DNA of 64,000 nucleotides, from positions 1 to 64,000 of the forward strand of contig JAZKES010000005.1 in the NCBI GenBank assembly GCA_040386995.1. The letters are read 5' to 3'. The notes beneath the pieces are model-generated. The model worked only from the letters and a program-made list of their open reading frames with translations. It had not been told where the DNA came from and ran no database searches. The stretch comes from CAILUG01 sp040386995. GTDB lineage: Bacteria > Pseudomonadota > Gammaproteobacteria > Pseudomonadales > Pseudohongiellaceae. A program made the translations under genes and the position numbers. Every line of letters begins with the position of its first letter. Position 1 is the stretch's first letter. Shown here piece after piece: positions 25,341-35,251 of the stretch.

Positions 25341-28300
25341 TTAGTGCTGCTGCACAATCGTTGTTGGTTCGGACTCCTTGGGTGAAGAACCGAACAGCTT
25401 GCCAAGTTTGTTCTGCACACCTTCCTGCATGTCGTCCACCAGAGTGAAGAACACCGGTACGATGAACAGGCTGATTACCGTCGAAACAATCAGTCCACCC
25501 AATACCGCCACACCCATTGGTGCTCTGAAACTCGGATCACCAGCCCAGCCCATCGCTACCGGCAGCATGCCAGCGCACATTGCAATCGATGTCATCACGA
25601 TCGGACGCGCGCGTTTTGCACATGAGTCCATCATTGCTTCGAAACGTGTCATGCCGTGATCACGCTGCGCCATGATCGCGTATTCGACGAGCAGGATAGA
25701 GTTTTTCGTCACGATTCCCATCAGCATCAACACACCAATCAGCGAGTTGATCGCAAGGCCGTAGCCGCAGATCAAGAGCGCCACGATGGCGCCTGCTGCA
25801 GACGGTGGCAATGCCGAGAGAATGGTCAGGGGTTGAACAAATTTGTGGAACAGGACAACCAGCACCGCATAAATCGCAAAAATGCCGATGATCATTGCGG
25901 TTGCAAACCGGCCGAATACATCCTGGATGAACTTCGCATCACCCGTGCGCAAAAACTCGACGCCCTCGGGCAAGTTCTGCAAGGCGGGCGAACTTTCCAC
26001 CTGTTCCAGAATGTCGCCAAGCGGCAAGCCGTTCAGGTTTGCACTGAGCGTGATGTTACGGCTGCGATTAACGCGCGTTATTTCGGCAGGGCCAGAACCA
26101 AGCCGAACATCAGCCACGTTGATCAACGGTACAGGACCATTGCTGCCTGGTACGGAAAGCAGACTCAGGCGTTCGATGTCCATACGCGACGCGTCATTGA
26201 GACGTACGCGTATCGGAATCTGGCGGTTATCGAGATTGAATTTTGCGAGACCCGTACTCACATCGCCGGAGGTGGCGATACGTGTCACCTGGCTGAGCAT
26301 TTCGGTGGTAACACCCAGGGCTGCTGCTTTTTCAGGATCGGGACGGATAACAATTTCCGGCTTTTGCAAAGCCGCGCTGCTGTTCACTGCACCAAGACCC
26401 TGGATAGTGCGCAGCTGCGCTTCTACAGCGTTTGCAGCGTTGGAGAGATTGGTTGAGTCATCACTTACCAGTGTCATTTCCAGACGGTCGCCACCGGCGC
26501 CCTGGAAGGTCAGGCGAGCGCCTGCAATGCCGCGCAGGGCTTCGGTAGCTTTGCGTTCGAATTCCTGCTGCAAGCCGTTGATGCCCGAGTCTTTCTGAAG
26601 CTGGATCGTCAACGTTGAACTGCGCACGGCACCGGAAGATCCGCCGCCGCCAAAACCATCACCGGCAGCACCAGCGCCGATTGCGGTATACACACTGATC
26701 GCTTCCGGAAAGGTTGCGATGATCTGACGCGCCTGTTCACTGACTGCAAGTGTCTCTTCAAGTCGCGAACCGGGCGGCAATTCTACGGACAGCTGCGTGA
26801 AACCATTGTCGCCTGCCGGCGCAAAACCGGTCGGCAGAAAACGGAACAGCGACAACATGCCGATCATTACGACACTCGAGACAACCACAACCAGGCCACG
26901 GTGCTGTAGGCACCAACGGACTTTGGCCAGGTACCACAGCAACAATTTGCCTTCACGTTCGACTTCCATATGCGGCTTGAGGAAATACGCCGCCATCATT
27001 GGCGTGAGCATACGCGCGACGAGCAGCGAGAACAGTACCGCGATTGCAACAGTGAAACCGAATGGACGGAAAAATTCGCCCGCAATGCTGCCCATAAATG
27101 CGACGGGGATAAACACCGCGCAAATAGTGAGTGTAGTAGCAACAACAGCCAGACCAATTTCGATGGCCGCATCCATTGCTGCTTCACGTGGAGTTTTTCC
27201 CATGCGCAAATGGCGCACGATGTTTTCCACTTCGACAATCGCATCGTCCACGAGAATACCCACGACGAGCGTGAGCGCAACGAGCGTCAGAATATTGAGT
27301 GTGTAGCCAAACATAAAAATCACCCAGAACGTCGGGATGATCGACAAGGGCAGCGCAGCAGCAGAGATCAGCGTTGCGCGCCAGTCGCGCAGGAATATCC
27401 AGACGACGAGCACGGCGAGGAGCGCGCCTTCGACGAGCATTTCCATCGACGCATCGAATGAGGTCTGGATATATTCAACCGTTGAACTGGCTTCGGAAAA
27501 AGTGATGTCGGGATATTCGAGTTTCAGACGTTCAACAGTTGCGCGTGCATCCTTTGCTACATCGAGCGCACTTGCGCCCCATGCGCGTACGACTTCAAAA
27601 CCCACCACAGGTTTGCCATTGAGCAGCGCCATCTGCCGCTGTTCACTCGCCTGGTCACGTACGTCTGCTAATACTTCGAGTCGTACATTACGGCCGTCGG
27701 GCAGCAGGATCGGAAGTGCTTTGAGTTCCTGCACTGACGAGATCAAGCCGGTGGTTCTAACTGTTTGTTCTACGCCGCCGAGGCGAGCTTCGCCACCGGG
27801 ATATTCCGCTTGAATACGGCGTAATTGGCGCGACACATCGGTCGCGGTTGTGCGCAACGCAGCGATACGGTCCGGGTCAAGATCAACGCGAATTTCGCGA
27901 TTTACACCACCAACACGATTGAAGCGACCAACGCCGGGCACTGCAGTCAGTTCGCGCGCAAGTTCGAGATCCACGAACCAGGACAATTCGGTATCGGTCA
28001 TCTTGTCGGAGCTGACGCTCCAGGTGACGACGGGGAGGCCGGCTGTGGTTGTTCGAGAAACGATTGGCTCGTTGGCATCCTGCGGCAGGTCGGAGCGGAT
28101 ACGGGTCATCGCATCGCGCACTTCGTCCATCGTTGTGCTCAGGTCGATACCAAAACGAAACTGGATGATGGTGGTTGATGCGCCTTCGCTTACGGTCGAG
28201 CGCAGCTCTTCAATTCCTGCAAGTGTTGCAACAGCATCTTCAACCTTGCGCGTGACTTCGGATTCCATCTGCGATGGTGCGACGCCGGCATAAGTCACCG

Positions 28301-28442
28301 TCACGACTATTGCGGGGAATTCGATGTCGGGCCGGTCCAGCACGCCCAGTTTTGGAAAACTCACGATCCCCGCTACGGTCAGCGCGATGAACATCATGAT
28401 GACGGGAACAGGATTGCGGATGGACCATGTAACAAAGTTCAT
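25341..28442 (-). CDS. RND efflux pump inner-membrane permease (HAE1 family)
   Basis: This 1033-residue proton-driven exporter has twelve transmembrane helices and two large periplasmic loops. It begins NFVTWSIRNPVPVIMMF. The fourth helix carries the proton-relay residues in LVVGILVDDAIVEVENI. The first porter-domain segment reads IEFPAIVVTVTYAGVAPSQME. A repeated fold begins near residue 530. The conserved C-terminal GIVTKNSILLVEYA and ARPIVMTSIAM segments match AcrB-type hydrophobe/amphiphile exporters. It lies one base downstream of its adaptor gene. No outer-membrane channel gene is adjacent, so a TolC encoded elsewhere is likely. The transported compounds cannot be inferred. Confidence 0.94.
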   Translation of the reverse strand: MNFVTWSIRNPVPVIMMFIALTVAGIVSFPKLGVLDRPDIEFPAIVVTVTYAGVAPSQMESEVTRKVEDAVATLAGIEELRSTVSEGASTTIIQFRFGIDLSTTMDEVRDAMTRIRSDLPQDANEPIVSRTTTAGLPVVTWSVSSDKMTDTELSWFVDLELARELTAVPGVGRFNRVGGVNREIRVDLDPDRIAALRTTATDVSRQLRRIQAEYPGGEARLGGVEQTVRTTGLISSVQELKALPILLPDGRNVRLEVLADVRDQASEQRQMALLNGKPVVGFEVVRAWGASALDVAKDARATVERLKLEYPDITFSEASSTVEYIQTSFDASMEMLVEGALLAVLVVWIFLRDWRATLISAAALPLSIIPTFWVIFMFGYTLNILTLVALTLVVGILVDDAIVEVENIVRHLRMGKTPREAAMDAAIEIGLAVVATTLTICAVFIPVAFMGSIAGEFFRPFGFTVAIAVLFSLLVARMLTPMMAAYFLKPHMEVEREGKLLLWYLAKVRWCLQHRGLVVVVSSVVMIGMLSLFRFLPTGFAPAGDNGFTQLSVELPPGSRLEETLAVSEQARQIIATFPEAISVYTAIGAGAAGDGFGGGGSSGAVRSSTLTIQLQKDSGINGLQQEFERKATEALRGIAGARLTFQGAGGDRLEMTLVSDDSTNLSNAANAVEAQLRTIQGLGAVNSSAALQKPEIVIRPDPEKAAALGVTTEMLSQVTRIATSGDVSTGLAKFNLDNRQIPIRVRLNDASRMDIERLSLLSVPGSNGPVPLINVADVRLGSGPAEITRVNRSRNITLSANLNGLPLGDILEQVESSPALQNLPEGVEFLRTGDAKFIQDVFGRFATAMIIGIFAIYAVLVVLFHKFVQPLTILSALPPSAAGAIVALLICGYGLAINSLIGVLMLMGIVTKNSILLVEYAIMAQRDHGMTRFEAMMDSCAKRARPIVMTSIAMCAGMLPVAMGWAGDPSFRAPMGVAVLGGLIVSTVISLFIVPVFFTLVDDMQEGVQNKLGKLFGSSPKESEPTTIVQQH

Positions 28443-28443
28443 G

Positions 28444-29553
28444 TCAGTTAGCCTCTACGACATTAACGAGGTCGCCGTCTTTAAGAAAGCCGGCACCTTT
28501 GGTGACGATGTTGTCGCCAGTCTGCAAACCCTTGATGACTTCGATGCTGTTGCCCTGAATGACGCCGGTTTCGATCATCTGGCGGCGCACATGGCGATCA
28601 GCACCGACGACGAAAACATAGTTGTAGCCATCGCTGCTCACGAGGCTTGTCAGCGGAATCAGCTGTGCGGAGCTCGCGGTAAATTCAATCTTGCCACGTG
28701 CAAACATGCCCGGACGTAATGCTTCATCAGTAGGAACGTCGACATAGACGAGTCCGTTGTGGGTGTTAGTGTCTACGGTTGGAGATACCACACGAATGGT
28801 ACCCTGGTGTTCGCGACCATCGACGGACGTGACGGTAACGACCTGGCCGACACGCAGTGAAGGCAGGCTTGATTCAGGTACTTCACCGCGCCATTCAACA
28901 CGGTTCTGCCGCAGCAGGCGCAGCATTTCAGTACCAGCCTGGGCGAGCTGGCCAACGGTGATCGTACGTGAAGAGATAACACCAGCATCGGGTGAAACAA
29001 CTCTGGTGTAATCCAGGCGCATCTGGGCAGCTTCGAGATCAGCTATTGCGCCTTCACGACGCGCTTCAGCGGAGAGTGCTTCGCTGTTGAGACGATCGAG
29101 ATCGGATTTCGACAGCAGGCTTTTTTCAGCGATGGTTTTTGCACGGTCCAGCGCGAGCTGGGCATTGATGTGTTCGGCTTGTAGTTGTTTGAGCGTCGCA
29201 CGTTTCGCTGAATAGTCAGCTTGCAACAACGAACCTGAGAGTCTGACGAGTTCTTGTCCGGCTTCAACATAATCACCCACATCTACCAGCACTTCTTCGA
29301 CCCGGTAGCCGCCGACCTCAGGCGCAATGACCACTTCCTGCCACGCGTTAATCGTTCCGTTCAGCGTCAGGTAACGCGCAAAGCTGCCGGTTTCGACCGC
29401 GTCAGTGTTTACGGTGAGCGTTGCGTTGGTATCGAGGTTTTGTGAGTTGTCCTGAGCATTGACTGGCAACGCGACAGGGGCCGACAGAAGAACGAATACC
29501 AGTATTGCCATCCCGGGTTTGGTACGTCGGGACAGTGAATTTATTGACAACAT
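28444..29553 (-). CDS. RND efflux periplasmic adaptor (membrane fusion protein)
   Basis: This 369-residue adaptor has an N-terminal signal peptide (MAILVFVLLSAPVALPVNAQ). The lipoyl half-motif reads EVGGYRVEEVLVDVGDYVEAGQELVRL (about residues 80-105). A helical hairpin covers residues 110-175 (LKQLQAEHINAQLALDRAKT), followed by the beta-barrel domain (PESSLPSLRVGQVVTVTSVD) and the membrane-proximal domain near the C terminus. It bridges the RND permease that follows and an outer-membrane channel. A palindrome 18-35 bases upstream of the start suggests repressor control of the pair. Confidence 0.93.
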   Translation of the reverse strand: MLSINSLSRRTKPGMAILVFVLLSAPVALPVNAQDNSQNLDTNATLTVNTDAVETGSFARYLTLNGTINAWQEVVIAPEVGGYRVEEVLVDVGDYVEAGQELVRLSGSLLQADYSAKRATLKQLQAEHINAQLALDRAKTIAEKSLLSKSDLDRLNSEALSAEARREGAIADLEAAQMRLDYTRVVSPDAGVISSRTITVGQLAQAGTEMLRLLRQNRVEWRGEVPESSLPSLRVGQVVTVTSVDGREHQGTIRVVSPTVDTNTHNGLVYVDVPTDEALRPGMFARGKIEFTASSAQLIPLTSLVSSDGYNYVFVVGADRHVRRQMIETGVIQGNSIEVIKGLQTGDNIVTKGAGFLKDGDLVNVVEAN

Positions 29554-29570
29554 GAGAAGGATACCAGAAT

Positions 29571-29588
29571 TATGACTCGCCGGTCATA
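29571..29588 (-). promoter_or_regulatory. Candidate TetR-type operator ahead of RND adaptor
   Basis: TATGACTCGCCGGTCATA is an 18-bp dyad with perfect 6-bp arms (TATGAC/GTCATA) starting 18 bases upstream of the adaptor ATG. TGAC-N6-GTCA dyads are common operators of TetR-family efflux repressors. No tetR gene is in the window. Confidence 0.45.
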
Positions 29589-29936
29589 TTAGCACGACCT
29601 CAACCGGAGAACATAGGCAAGAAACAAGATTCAGTCGTGGTTTGTAAGGAAACAATGTGCAACAACTCACAGATGGTTAATTGGGTTTGCCGGAATTGTC
29701 AGGCTTCATAGCGACAACGAGGGCGTATGACATCAATATAAAGGCGTGTGCGCCATGTTCGGGTTAAACCTCATCGATGATTACCTGTATTCAGTAGATC
29801 GAAACCATCGACAAAAATACTGCTAGCCAAACTGTCCGACACACTGCCATCGGTTGCTGTTTTTTTTATCAACTGCACCACTGCATTTATGAGCGCGACG
29901 GTTACGGTTAATTCATTCCACTAAACAGGACCACAC
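29589..29936. other. Intergenic, no gene recognised
   Basis: About 350 bp lie between the RND promoter region and the amidohydrolase terminator. Open frames here are short and lack ribosome binding sites. Nothing else was seen. Confidence 0.5.
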
Positions 29937-29986
29937 AAAACCGGTGCAGGGGAGAGCACCAACAATAATGTTCTCCCCTAACACCG
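29937..29986 (-). terminator. Terminator of amidohydrolase gene
   Basis: On the minus strand CGGTGTTAGGGGAG (29986-29973) pairs with CTCCCCTGCACCG (29954-29942), followed by GTTTTGT. It starts right after the stop codon at 29988. Confidence 0.75.
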
Positions 29987-29987
29987 A

Positions 29988-31304
29988 TTAACCATCGCGG
30001 TCGACGAGTTCACCACGCAGGTAAACATCGCGAATGCGACGGGTGTTCGTTATGTCGTCGAGCGGGTTGGCGTCGAGCACAATGAAGTCCGCACTTTTTC
30101 CGTTGCTGATTTCGCCCGCTTCATCGAGGCGCATGTATTCAGCTCCGCTGCTCGTCGCTGCAGTGATGACCTGCATGGGTGTCATGCCAGCTGCAACCAT
30201 GTCTTCCATTTCGACATGTGGTGCCCAGGGTGTATTGCCGTCGGTGCCGAGCACGATACGTACACCTTCTGAGCTCAGTCGTGCAAGATTGCGCGCCTGG
30301 ATTCCATGCACTTGCTGAACTTCAGGTCGATCAGTTGCAGCGTCCTGTAGTTGTTGTAACTGTTCATCGGGAATACTGCCGCGCAGCCAGCTCATGTCAG
30401 CGGCAACGCCGCGGTCCGGCAAATTAGGCCCCAATACGACGTCTGGATGCTCCTTGAACAGCGCAACGACTTCGTCATCGATATCGGTATCACGAATGCC
30501 GTGCGCAAAGGCATCCACACCTGCACGTAGCAATCCTTTCGCATCTTCAAGTGAAAAGATATGCGCAACTACGCGTAGATCGTTCATATGTGCCGTATCG
30601 ATGACAGCACCATAAAGTTCCGGTGTGAGTTTATCGAACTGGCCGTTGCGGTCATCGACCCATATCTTGATGATATCGACATTAAGCGCGGCCTCTGCTT
30701 GTACAGCGGCGCTTGCTTCTTCCGGCGTCGTTACCCAATGTGGAATTTCAGTACGGCCCGGTTCGGGAGCAGTAATGCCGCGGCCAGCAGTGCGATAGAG
30801 AGCTGCGCCAGGAATTATTTCGTCACGAACCTGAAAGGGGGGTTCGCCTTCATCCTGACCGAGACTCATTGCGGCACTCACACCAAAATACACACGGCGA
30901 CGCAGATCTTCGATAAGTGGTTCGCGTTCGCGGCTCAGGTGCACGTGAGTGTCGATGATAGTCGGCATGACAGTTGCGCCACCCAGATCAACACGCGTCG
31001 CACCTGCGGGAACCTCTATCGAACCGTTCGCGCCTACCGCGACAAACCGATCACCATCAACGATGAACACGCCATTTTCGATGGGTGCCGAACCATCGCC
31101 GATAATGATGCGGGCACCTTCAAACACGGTGACATCCGAACTTGTGGGAGCTGGTGCTGCAGCAACAGGAGTTTGCTCAGCGACGGGAGGTGCCGTCGGT
31201 TGTGCTGGTTCTTGCTGTGAACACGCAGCAAGCATAAAGATCGATAACAGGCTTGTACGGAACATGCCAAGACCATAATTGAACTGCGCGGTAGTTTGCG
31301 GCAT
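29988..31304 (-). CDS. Exported amidohydrolase lipoprotein
   Basis: This 438-residue metal-dependent hydrolase starts at the ATG at 31304 (GGAG site) with a signal peptide ending in a lipobox (FMLAACSQQ), then a Pro/Ala-rich linker. The amidohydrolase barrel shows the metal motif IDTHVHLSRE, a Lys in VDIIKIWVDD that could be carboxylated, histidines in VVAHIFSLEDA and DAFAHGIRDTD, and the catalytic Asp in VLGTDGNTPWA. The C-terminal strand ADFIVLDANPLDDI closes the small beta domain. These features match the imidazolonepropionase/prolidase-like subgroup of membrane-bound amidohydrolases. The exact substrate (dipeptide, lactone or other amide) is unknown. Confidence 0.88.
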   Translation of the reverse strand: MPQTTAQFNYGLGMFRTSLLSIFMLAACSQQEPAQPTAPPVAEQTPVAAAPAPTSSDVTVFEGARIIIGDGSAPIENGVFIVDGDRFVAVGANGSIEVPAGATRVDLGGATVMPTIIDTHVHLSREREPLIEDLRRRVYFGVSAAMSLGQDEGEPPFQVRDEIIPGAALYRTAGRGITAPEPGRTEIPHWVTTPEEASAAVQAEAALNVDIIKIWVDDRNGQFDKLTPELYGAVIDTAHMNDLRVVAHIFSLEDAKGLLRAGVDAFAHGIRDTDIDDEVVALFKEHPDVVLGPNLPDRGVAADMSWLRGSIPDEQLQQLQDAATDRPEVQQVHGIQARNLARLSSEGVRIVLGTDGNTPWAPHVEMEDMVAAGMTPMQVITAATSSGAEYMRLDEAGEISNGKSADFIVLDANPLDDITNTRRIRDVYLRGELVDRDG

Positions 31305-31649
31305 TTGAATCTCCAGTCTTTTTATTGAAGGGTTAGTGATCCTGCCGCAACAGCCTTTCACGACAGTTTATCCAGCAGTCTTGTGCACACATTTTTTTAC
31401 AAACAAATTTTTGCGGACAGGCTTTTGCAACAAAAAGCAGCACAGGGCCATGCAGAGTTATGACCTGCGCACGTTGCGATTGCTTTCATCGTTTCCTGCA
31501 GATGGCTTGGCTCAGTGAAAGTACGCAAGAGCCGCTGCGATCAAAGGTTCAAACAACGGCTCAGAAAAATGGCCGACGAGAATTGGCGACGCGCAGATGA
31601 ATAATCTACTGGCAGCCGCCATGTTGTGGATGCACGTGTGACAGCGGAA
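31305..31649. other. Intergenic between bat operon end and amidohydrolase
   Basis: There is no supported gene in about 345 bp. T-rich stretches near 31390-31410 occur without a stable stem. The amidohydrolase promoter should lie here, but I could not place it. Confidence 0.4.
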
Positions 31650-33431
31650 TTATTTATTCTTGTACAACGGAGGCAGCCCGTATTTGCTTTCCCCATTTGC
31701 TTGCTTCACACCATTTTTGTGCAAAGTCGCCACTTCGTTGTAAAGCGCCTTGCTGTCGAACGCGGCACGCTGCGCGGAGCTGCCATATAACGCGAGGTCG
31801 AGATCGCGACACATCACGGTCAGGGATTCACTCTGACAGTGCTGCGCAAGTGTATCAAGCGTCAGAATATTCGGTGTTCTGAAACTGCCTTGGCCCCATC
31901 TCAACAGAGCCTTGCGGATATCGGCCAGATGAGCGTTATCGCATGCGATCTTCAGCACCTTCAAACTCGTCTCGGGGTCTGGCAGTTTTTCTATGCTCAC
32001 AACTTTGCCTGATTCCGGCATGACGGTAACTTTCGGTTGTGCATGGCCAACGGTTTCTGCATAAGCGACCTGCTGGCGACTGCGCAGCCACATCATGGTG
32101 CTGAACAACCACGCGGCAGCAAACAGTGCGGTTGCACTCATCCATAATGTGCTGGAACCAGAGTCATTGTTCGCATCATCCGACGCTGGTGCAGAAATCT
32201 GTGGCTCGCCTGCTGGATCGATGATCGCAGGCGTTGTGGATGAGGTGTTGGCGGTGCTGCCAGCAGCGGGCACAACGGTAATCGTGCGAGCGGGTAGTGT
32301 TGCAACGTCCAGAGTATCGGTAGTGGTATTCCACCAGGGTAGTTTGACTTCAGGCAGCAAAAATTCGCCAGGCTGGGACGCGACGATTGCAGTGCCTTCC
32401 GAACGTTTGCCAACGATGCCATTCTTGTCCGCGACGTCTTCGCGCGCTGGTTGATCGGGATAATATTTCAGGCCCGGAATATCGGCATATTCAACACCAG
32501 GTAACAGCGAGCTTGATAGTCCCGTAGCGGTGACCACAACGTTACGCGTAACAGCTTCACCAACTTCAACATTGTCGAGTTCGCCGCTCCAGGTTTCTTC
32601 AAGAGTCAATGCTGCGGCAGGCAACCATGTCTGACCATCGAAGGTATCGGGTGCGGGCGCAACTTCAATGACGTGAGTATCCGTCATCAAATTGATTTCT
32701 CTTACGTTGGTGCGGTTGCTGAAAAAGCGATTGATGCCGCCGCGCCGACCAACCGACGCCGAGAAATATACGGGTGGTATCGTGAGCTCGCCGCTGCTTT
32801 GCGGAAACATCACAAACCTGCGTTCGGTGACGTTATAACCAATACCGTTTACGACTTCCTGATAGTTGTCGTCGCTGCCAAGCTGCTGCACAACTGCATC
32901 GGTTACCTGCGGCGATGTGAGCTGCGCACCCTGGTCAAAACCAATCGCGTAATAAATCTTGATTGTGTAGAGCAGTTGCTCCTGCACATAGACCTTGTCT
33001 TTGCTGACAGTCGACTGGATGAAAATTTCTTCGCTCTCATCGGTCGATGTCGTCTGACTGGCGTCACCGACAGTAATCGTGATCGGATTGGAAACTTCGC
33101 CGTTCAGCCTGAATGCCGGGATCGTCAACACACCGGTCTTGAGTGGCCGCAGCATGATGCTGTATTCGGTCCACGATTGAATATTGCCGTTATTGTTTGT
33201 GTAGGTGCTGCGCGTGCTCACGCCACCGACCTGTTCAAACGACTCGCGACTGAGTCCATCCATCGGCAGGCGAGTAGTGCCAAGTTTCGCATCCATACGA
33301 ACCGTGAGTGTGAGCACGTCGCTGATGGATATCTCGGTGCGATCAACGAATGCGGACAATGGTGGATTCTGCGCCAAACCCTGCAGCGCAAATCCTGCCA
33401 TCACTAAAAACAGGAATAGTCTTCTTACCAT
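31650..33431 (-). CDS. batD: BatD-like protein (oxygen tolerance family)
   Basis: This 593-residue membrane protein starts at the ATG at 33431, whose signal peptide MVRRLFLFLVMAGFALQGLAQ fits. A longer in-frame start at 33560 lies inside the previous gene. The periplasmic part consists of repeated beta-sandwich units (SISDVLTLTVRMDAKLGTTR, VYVQEQLLYTIKIYYAIGFD, VEVGEAVTRNVVVTATGLSS). A transmembrane helix lies near residues 435-455 (WMSATALFAAAWLFSTMMWL), with a cytoplasmic tail after it. The start overlaps the batB/C stop by seven bases. Bat proteins form a membrane complex with VWA proteins and a MoxR ATPase. A role in envelope stress is reported in some bacteria, but the mechanism is unsettled. 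Confidence 0.88.
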   Translation of the reverse strand: MVRRLFLFLVMAGFALQGLAQNPPLSAFVDRTEISISDVLTLTVRMDAKLGTTRLPMDGLSRESFEQVGGVSTRSTYTNNNGNIQSWTEYSIMLRPLKTGVLTIPAFRLNGEVSNPITITVGDASQTTSTDESEEIFIQSTVSKDKVYVQEQLLYTIKIYYAIGFDQGAQLTSPQVTDAVVQQLGSDDNYQEVVNGIGYNVTERRFVMFPQSSGELTIPPVYFSASVGRRGGINRFFSNRTNVREINLMTDTHVIEVAPAPDTFDGQTWLPAAALTLEETWSGELDNVEVGEAVTRNVVVTATGLSSSLLPGVEYADIPGLKYYPDQPAREDVADKNGIVGKRSEGTAIVASQPGEFLLPEVKLPWWNTTTDTLDVATLPARTITVVPAAGSTANTSSTTPAIIDPAGEPQISAPASDDANNDSGSSTLWMSATALFAAAWLFSTMMWLRSRQQVAYAETVGHAQPKVTVMPESGKVVSIEKLPDPETSLKVLKIACDNAHLADIRKALLRWGQGSFRTPNILTLDTLAQHCQSESLTVMCRDLDLALYGSSAQRAAFDSKALYNEVATLHKNGVKQANGESKYGLPPLYKNK

Positions 33432-35251
33432 ATCTTTTCTGCCGCTTGTTGTTCGGCCATCGCGGGGTTCTGGATCAAATCGAATGCCCGCTGCTGGCTT
33501 TGGTATCGGAATTTGTTGCGCAAGAGTTCGCCCGGATCGTCCGGAATGCGCTGCAGCCATTGCTGCATTGCCTGCTCTTCTTCTTTGCTGGCCTGGCTGT
33601 CGGAAGGGTTCATCTCTTGTTCTTGTTGTTCACCTTCTTCACTTTCCTGATCACCTTTTTGCGCTTGATCCTGGCTCTCTTGTTCTTGTTGAGCCTGCTG
33701 GTCCTGCTCGCCTTCCTGTTGTTGCTGATCCTGATTCTGCTGCTGTTGTTGCTGGCTTTGTTGTTGCTGTTGTTGATCCTGGCTTTGCTGATCCTGTTGT
33801 TCGCCTTCCTGCTGGTCCTGCTGTTCGCCTTCGCTGTTCTGCTGTTGCTGGTTTTGTTCTTCCTGTTGTTTGAGAAGTTCTTCAACTATTTCTTTATTGT
33901 GTTGCGCGTCCACAAGATCAGGATTTTGAACAAGGGCTTGATCATAGGCGGCAATTGCGGCTTCAAACTGCTGAAGTTTGGCGAGCGCGTTGCCGCGATT
34001 GTAGTGAGCTTCAGGGTTGTCGAGCAGCGCGAGATCCTGCACGACTTGCTCATAATTTTCATTGCGATAGTTCGCCGCGCCACGCCACGCGGGATCGCGA
34101 AATTCTTCGGCGGCTCTGTCGTATTGTTCCTGGGTGAATGCGTCTTGACCTTGTTGATCCTTGCGCTGCCAAAGATCCTGCCAGTCGAGCGCATAGGTTT
34201 TGGCACTGGGTGTTATGAAGAACAGTAATGCAATGCTCAGCAACCAGCCACGCCGAAACGCCATTGCTGCGAAGGGCAGGGCGAGCAGCAAAAGCCATGG
34301 GCCGGATTCATTCCACGTGTCGTATTCGCGTTCTACATCCACGAGATTTTCCGTTTCGGTAAAAATATTTGAGTCCAGTAAATATTTGATGTCGTCATCT
34401 GTCAGCTGCGCGTCACTGTAGCGGCCATTGTTATCACTCGCGAGCAATTGCAAAGGCGCGCGTTCGAGACGCGGAATTACTATCGCATTGTTCTGATCGC
34501 GCAGAAAGCCTTGTTGACCCATTGGAATCGGTGCGCCTTGTTCTGTGCCAAAACCCAGCACCGACAAACGGTGGCCACTTCCGGCGAGTTGCTCGTTGAT
34601 TGCCTGCACATCGGTATTCTCGACGCCATCACTCAACAGCAGAATGTGTGCTCTTGCCAATGCACTGTTTGCTAGCAAGTCCATGGCGAGTGATATTCCA
34701 GTGAGTGGTTTGCTGCCCAATACCGGCATGATGTCGGGACGCAGCGAAGGTACAAGGTTGCTGATTGTTTCTACATCGTCCGTCATTGGTGTCACCGCGT
34801 GGGCGTCACCAGCATATACCACAAGACCGGTCTGGCCTTCGGCACGGCGGTATTCGAGGATGTCGATGATTTTGCGCTGTGCACGTGTTGCGCGATTGGG
34901 ACTCACGTCGTCGGCAAACATCGACATCGACAAGTCCAGCACGATGACAAGCGCGTCCTGTTTTTCCTGAACTGGTACGGGATTTTGTTGCCACACTGGG
35001 CCCGCCATCGCGACGATACCAAGCACCCATACTAGAAAGAGGCCATAAAGCGGATAACTTTGTGCGGGTGTGCTGTTTTTGTCGAGTAAGTAAGGAAGGA
35101 GGCGTGCATCAATCGCGAGTTGCCAGCTGCTTTGACTGCTCTGCAGAAAACGCAGAAGTAACACAAGCAACAACGCAGGAATGATCGCCAGTAGAAACAG
35201 CGGGCGCAGGAAATGAAAATTTTCGACCAGGTCAGCCGGCAAGAAATTCAT
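33425..35251 (-). CDS. BatB-BatC fusion: VWA domain, TPR and Gln/Glu-rich tail
   Basis: This 608-residue protein combines what are two genes in many genomes. The N-terminal half is BatB-like: membrane helices at about residues 15-35 and 60-80, then a VWA domain with the metal site DLSMS in ALVIVLDLSMSMFADD and TPMTDD, and another helix near residue 330. The second half is BatC-like: TPR units (GNALAKLQQFEAAIAAYDQA) at about residues 375-445. A tail of some 100 residues follows that is almost only Gln, Glu, Asp and Ser, ending in PSDSQASKEEEQAMQQW. Its start overlaps batA by four bases and its stop overlaps batD. The tail is probably disordered and soluble. Confidence 0.9.
   Translation of the reverse strand: MNFLPADLVENFHFLRPLFLLAIIPALLLVLLLRFLQSSQSSWQLAIDARLLPYLLDKNSTPAQSYPLYGLFLVWVLGIVAMAGPVWQQNPVPVQEKQDALVIVLDLSMSMFADDVSPNRATRAQRKIIDILEYRRAEGQTGLVVYAGDAHAVTPMTDDVETISNLVPSLRPDIMPVLGSKPLTGISLAMDLLANSALARAHILLLSDGVENTDVQAINEQLAGSGHRLSVLGFGTEQGAPIPMGQQGFLRDQNNAIVIPRLERAPLQLLASDNNGRYSDAQLTDDDIKYLLDSNIFTETENLVDVEREYDTWNESGPWLLLLALPFAAMAFRRGWLLSIALLFFITPSAKTYALDWQDLWQRKDQQGQDAFTQEQYDRAAEEFRDPAWRGAANYRNENYEQVVQDLALLDNPEAHYNRGNALAKLQQFEAAIAAYDQALVQNPDLVDAQHNKEIVEELLKQQEEQNQQQQNSEGEQQDQQEGEQQDQQSQDQQQQQQSQQQQQQNQDQQQQEGEQDQQAQQEQESQDQAQKGDQESEEGEQQEQEMNPSDSQASKEEEQAMQQWLQRIPDDPGELLRNKFRYQSQQRAFDLIQNPAMAEQQAAEKIW

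Noticed and set aside
25656..28293. Several long plus-strand frames antisense to the RND pump
   Set aside because: They are shadows of a strongly conserved 1033-residue permease gene and show no domains.
33350..34228. Plus-strand open frame of 292 codons, very rich in Leu and Phe
   Set aside because: It is antisense to the Gln/Glu-rich tail of the BatB-BatC fusion. Complementing CAG/CAA codons gives Leu codons, so the hydrophobic frame is an artefact.
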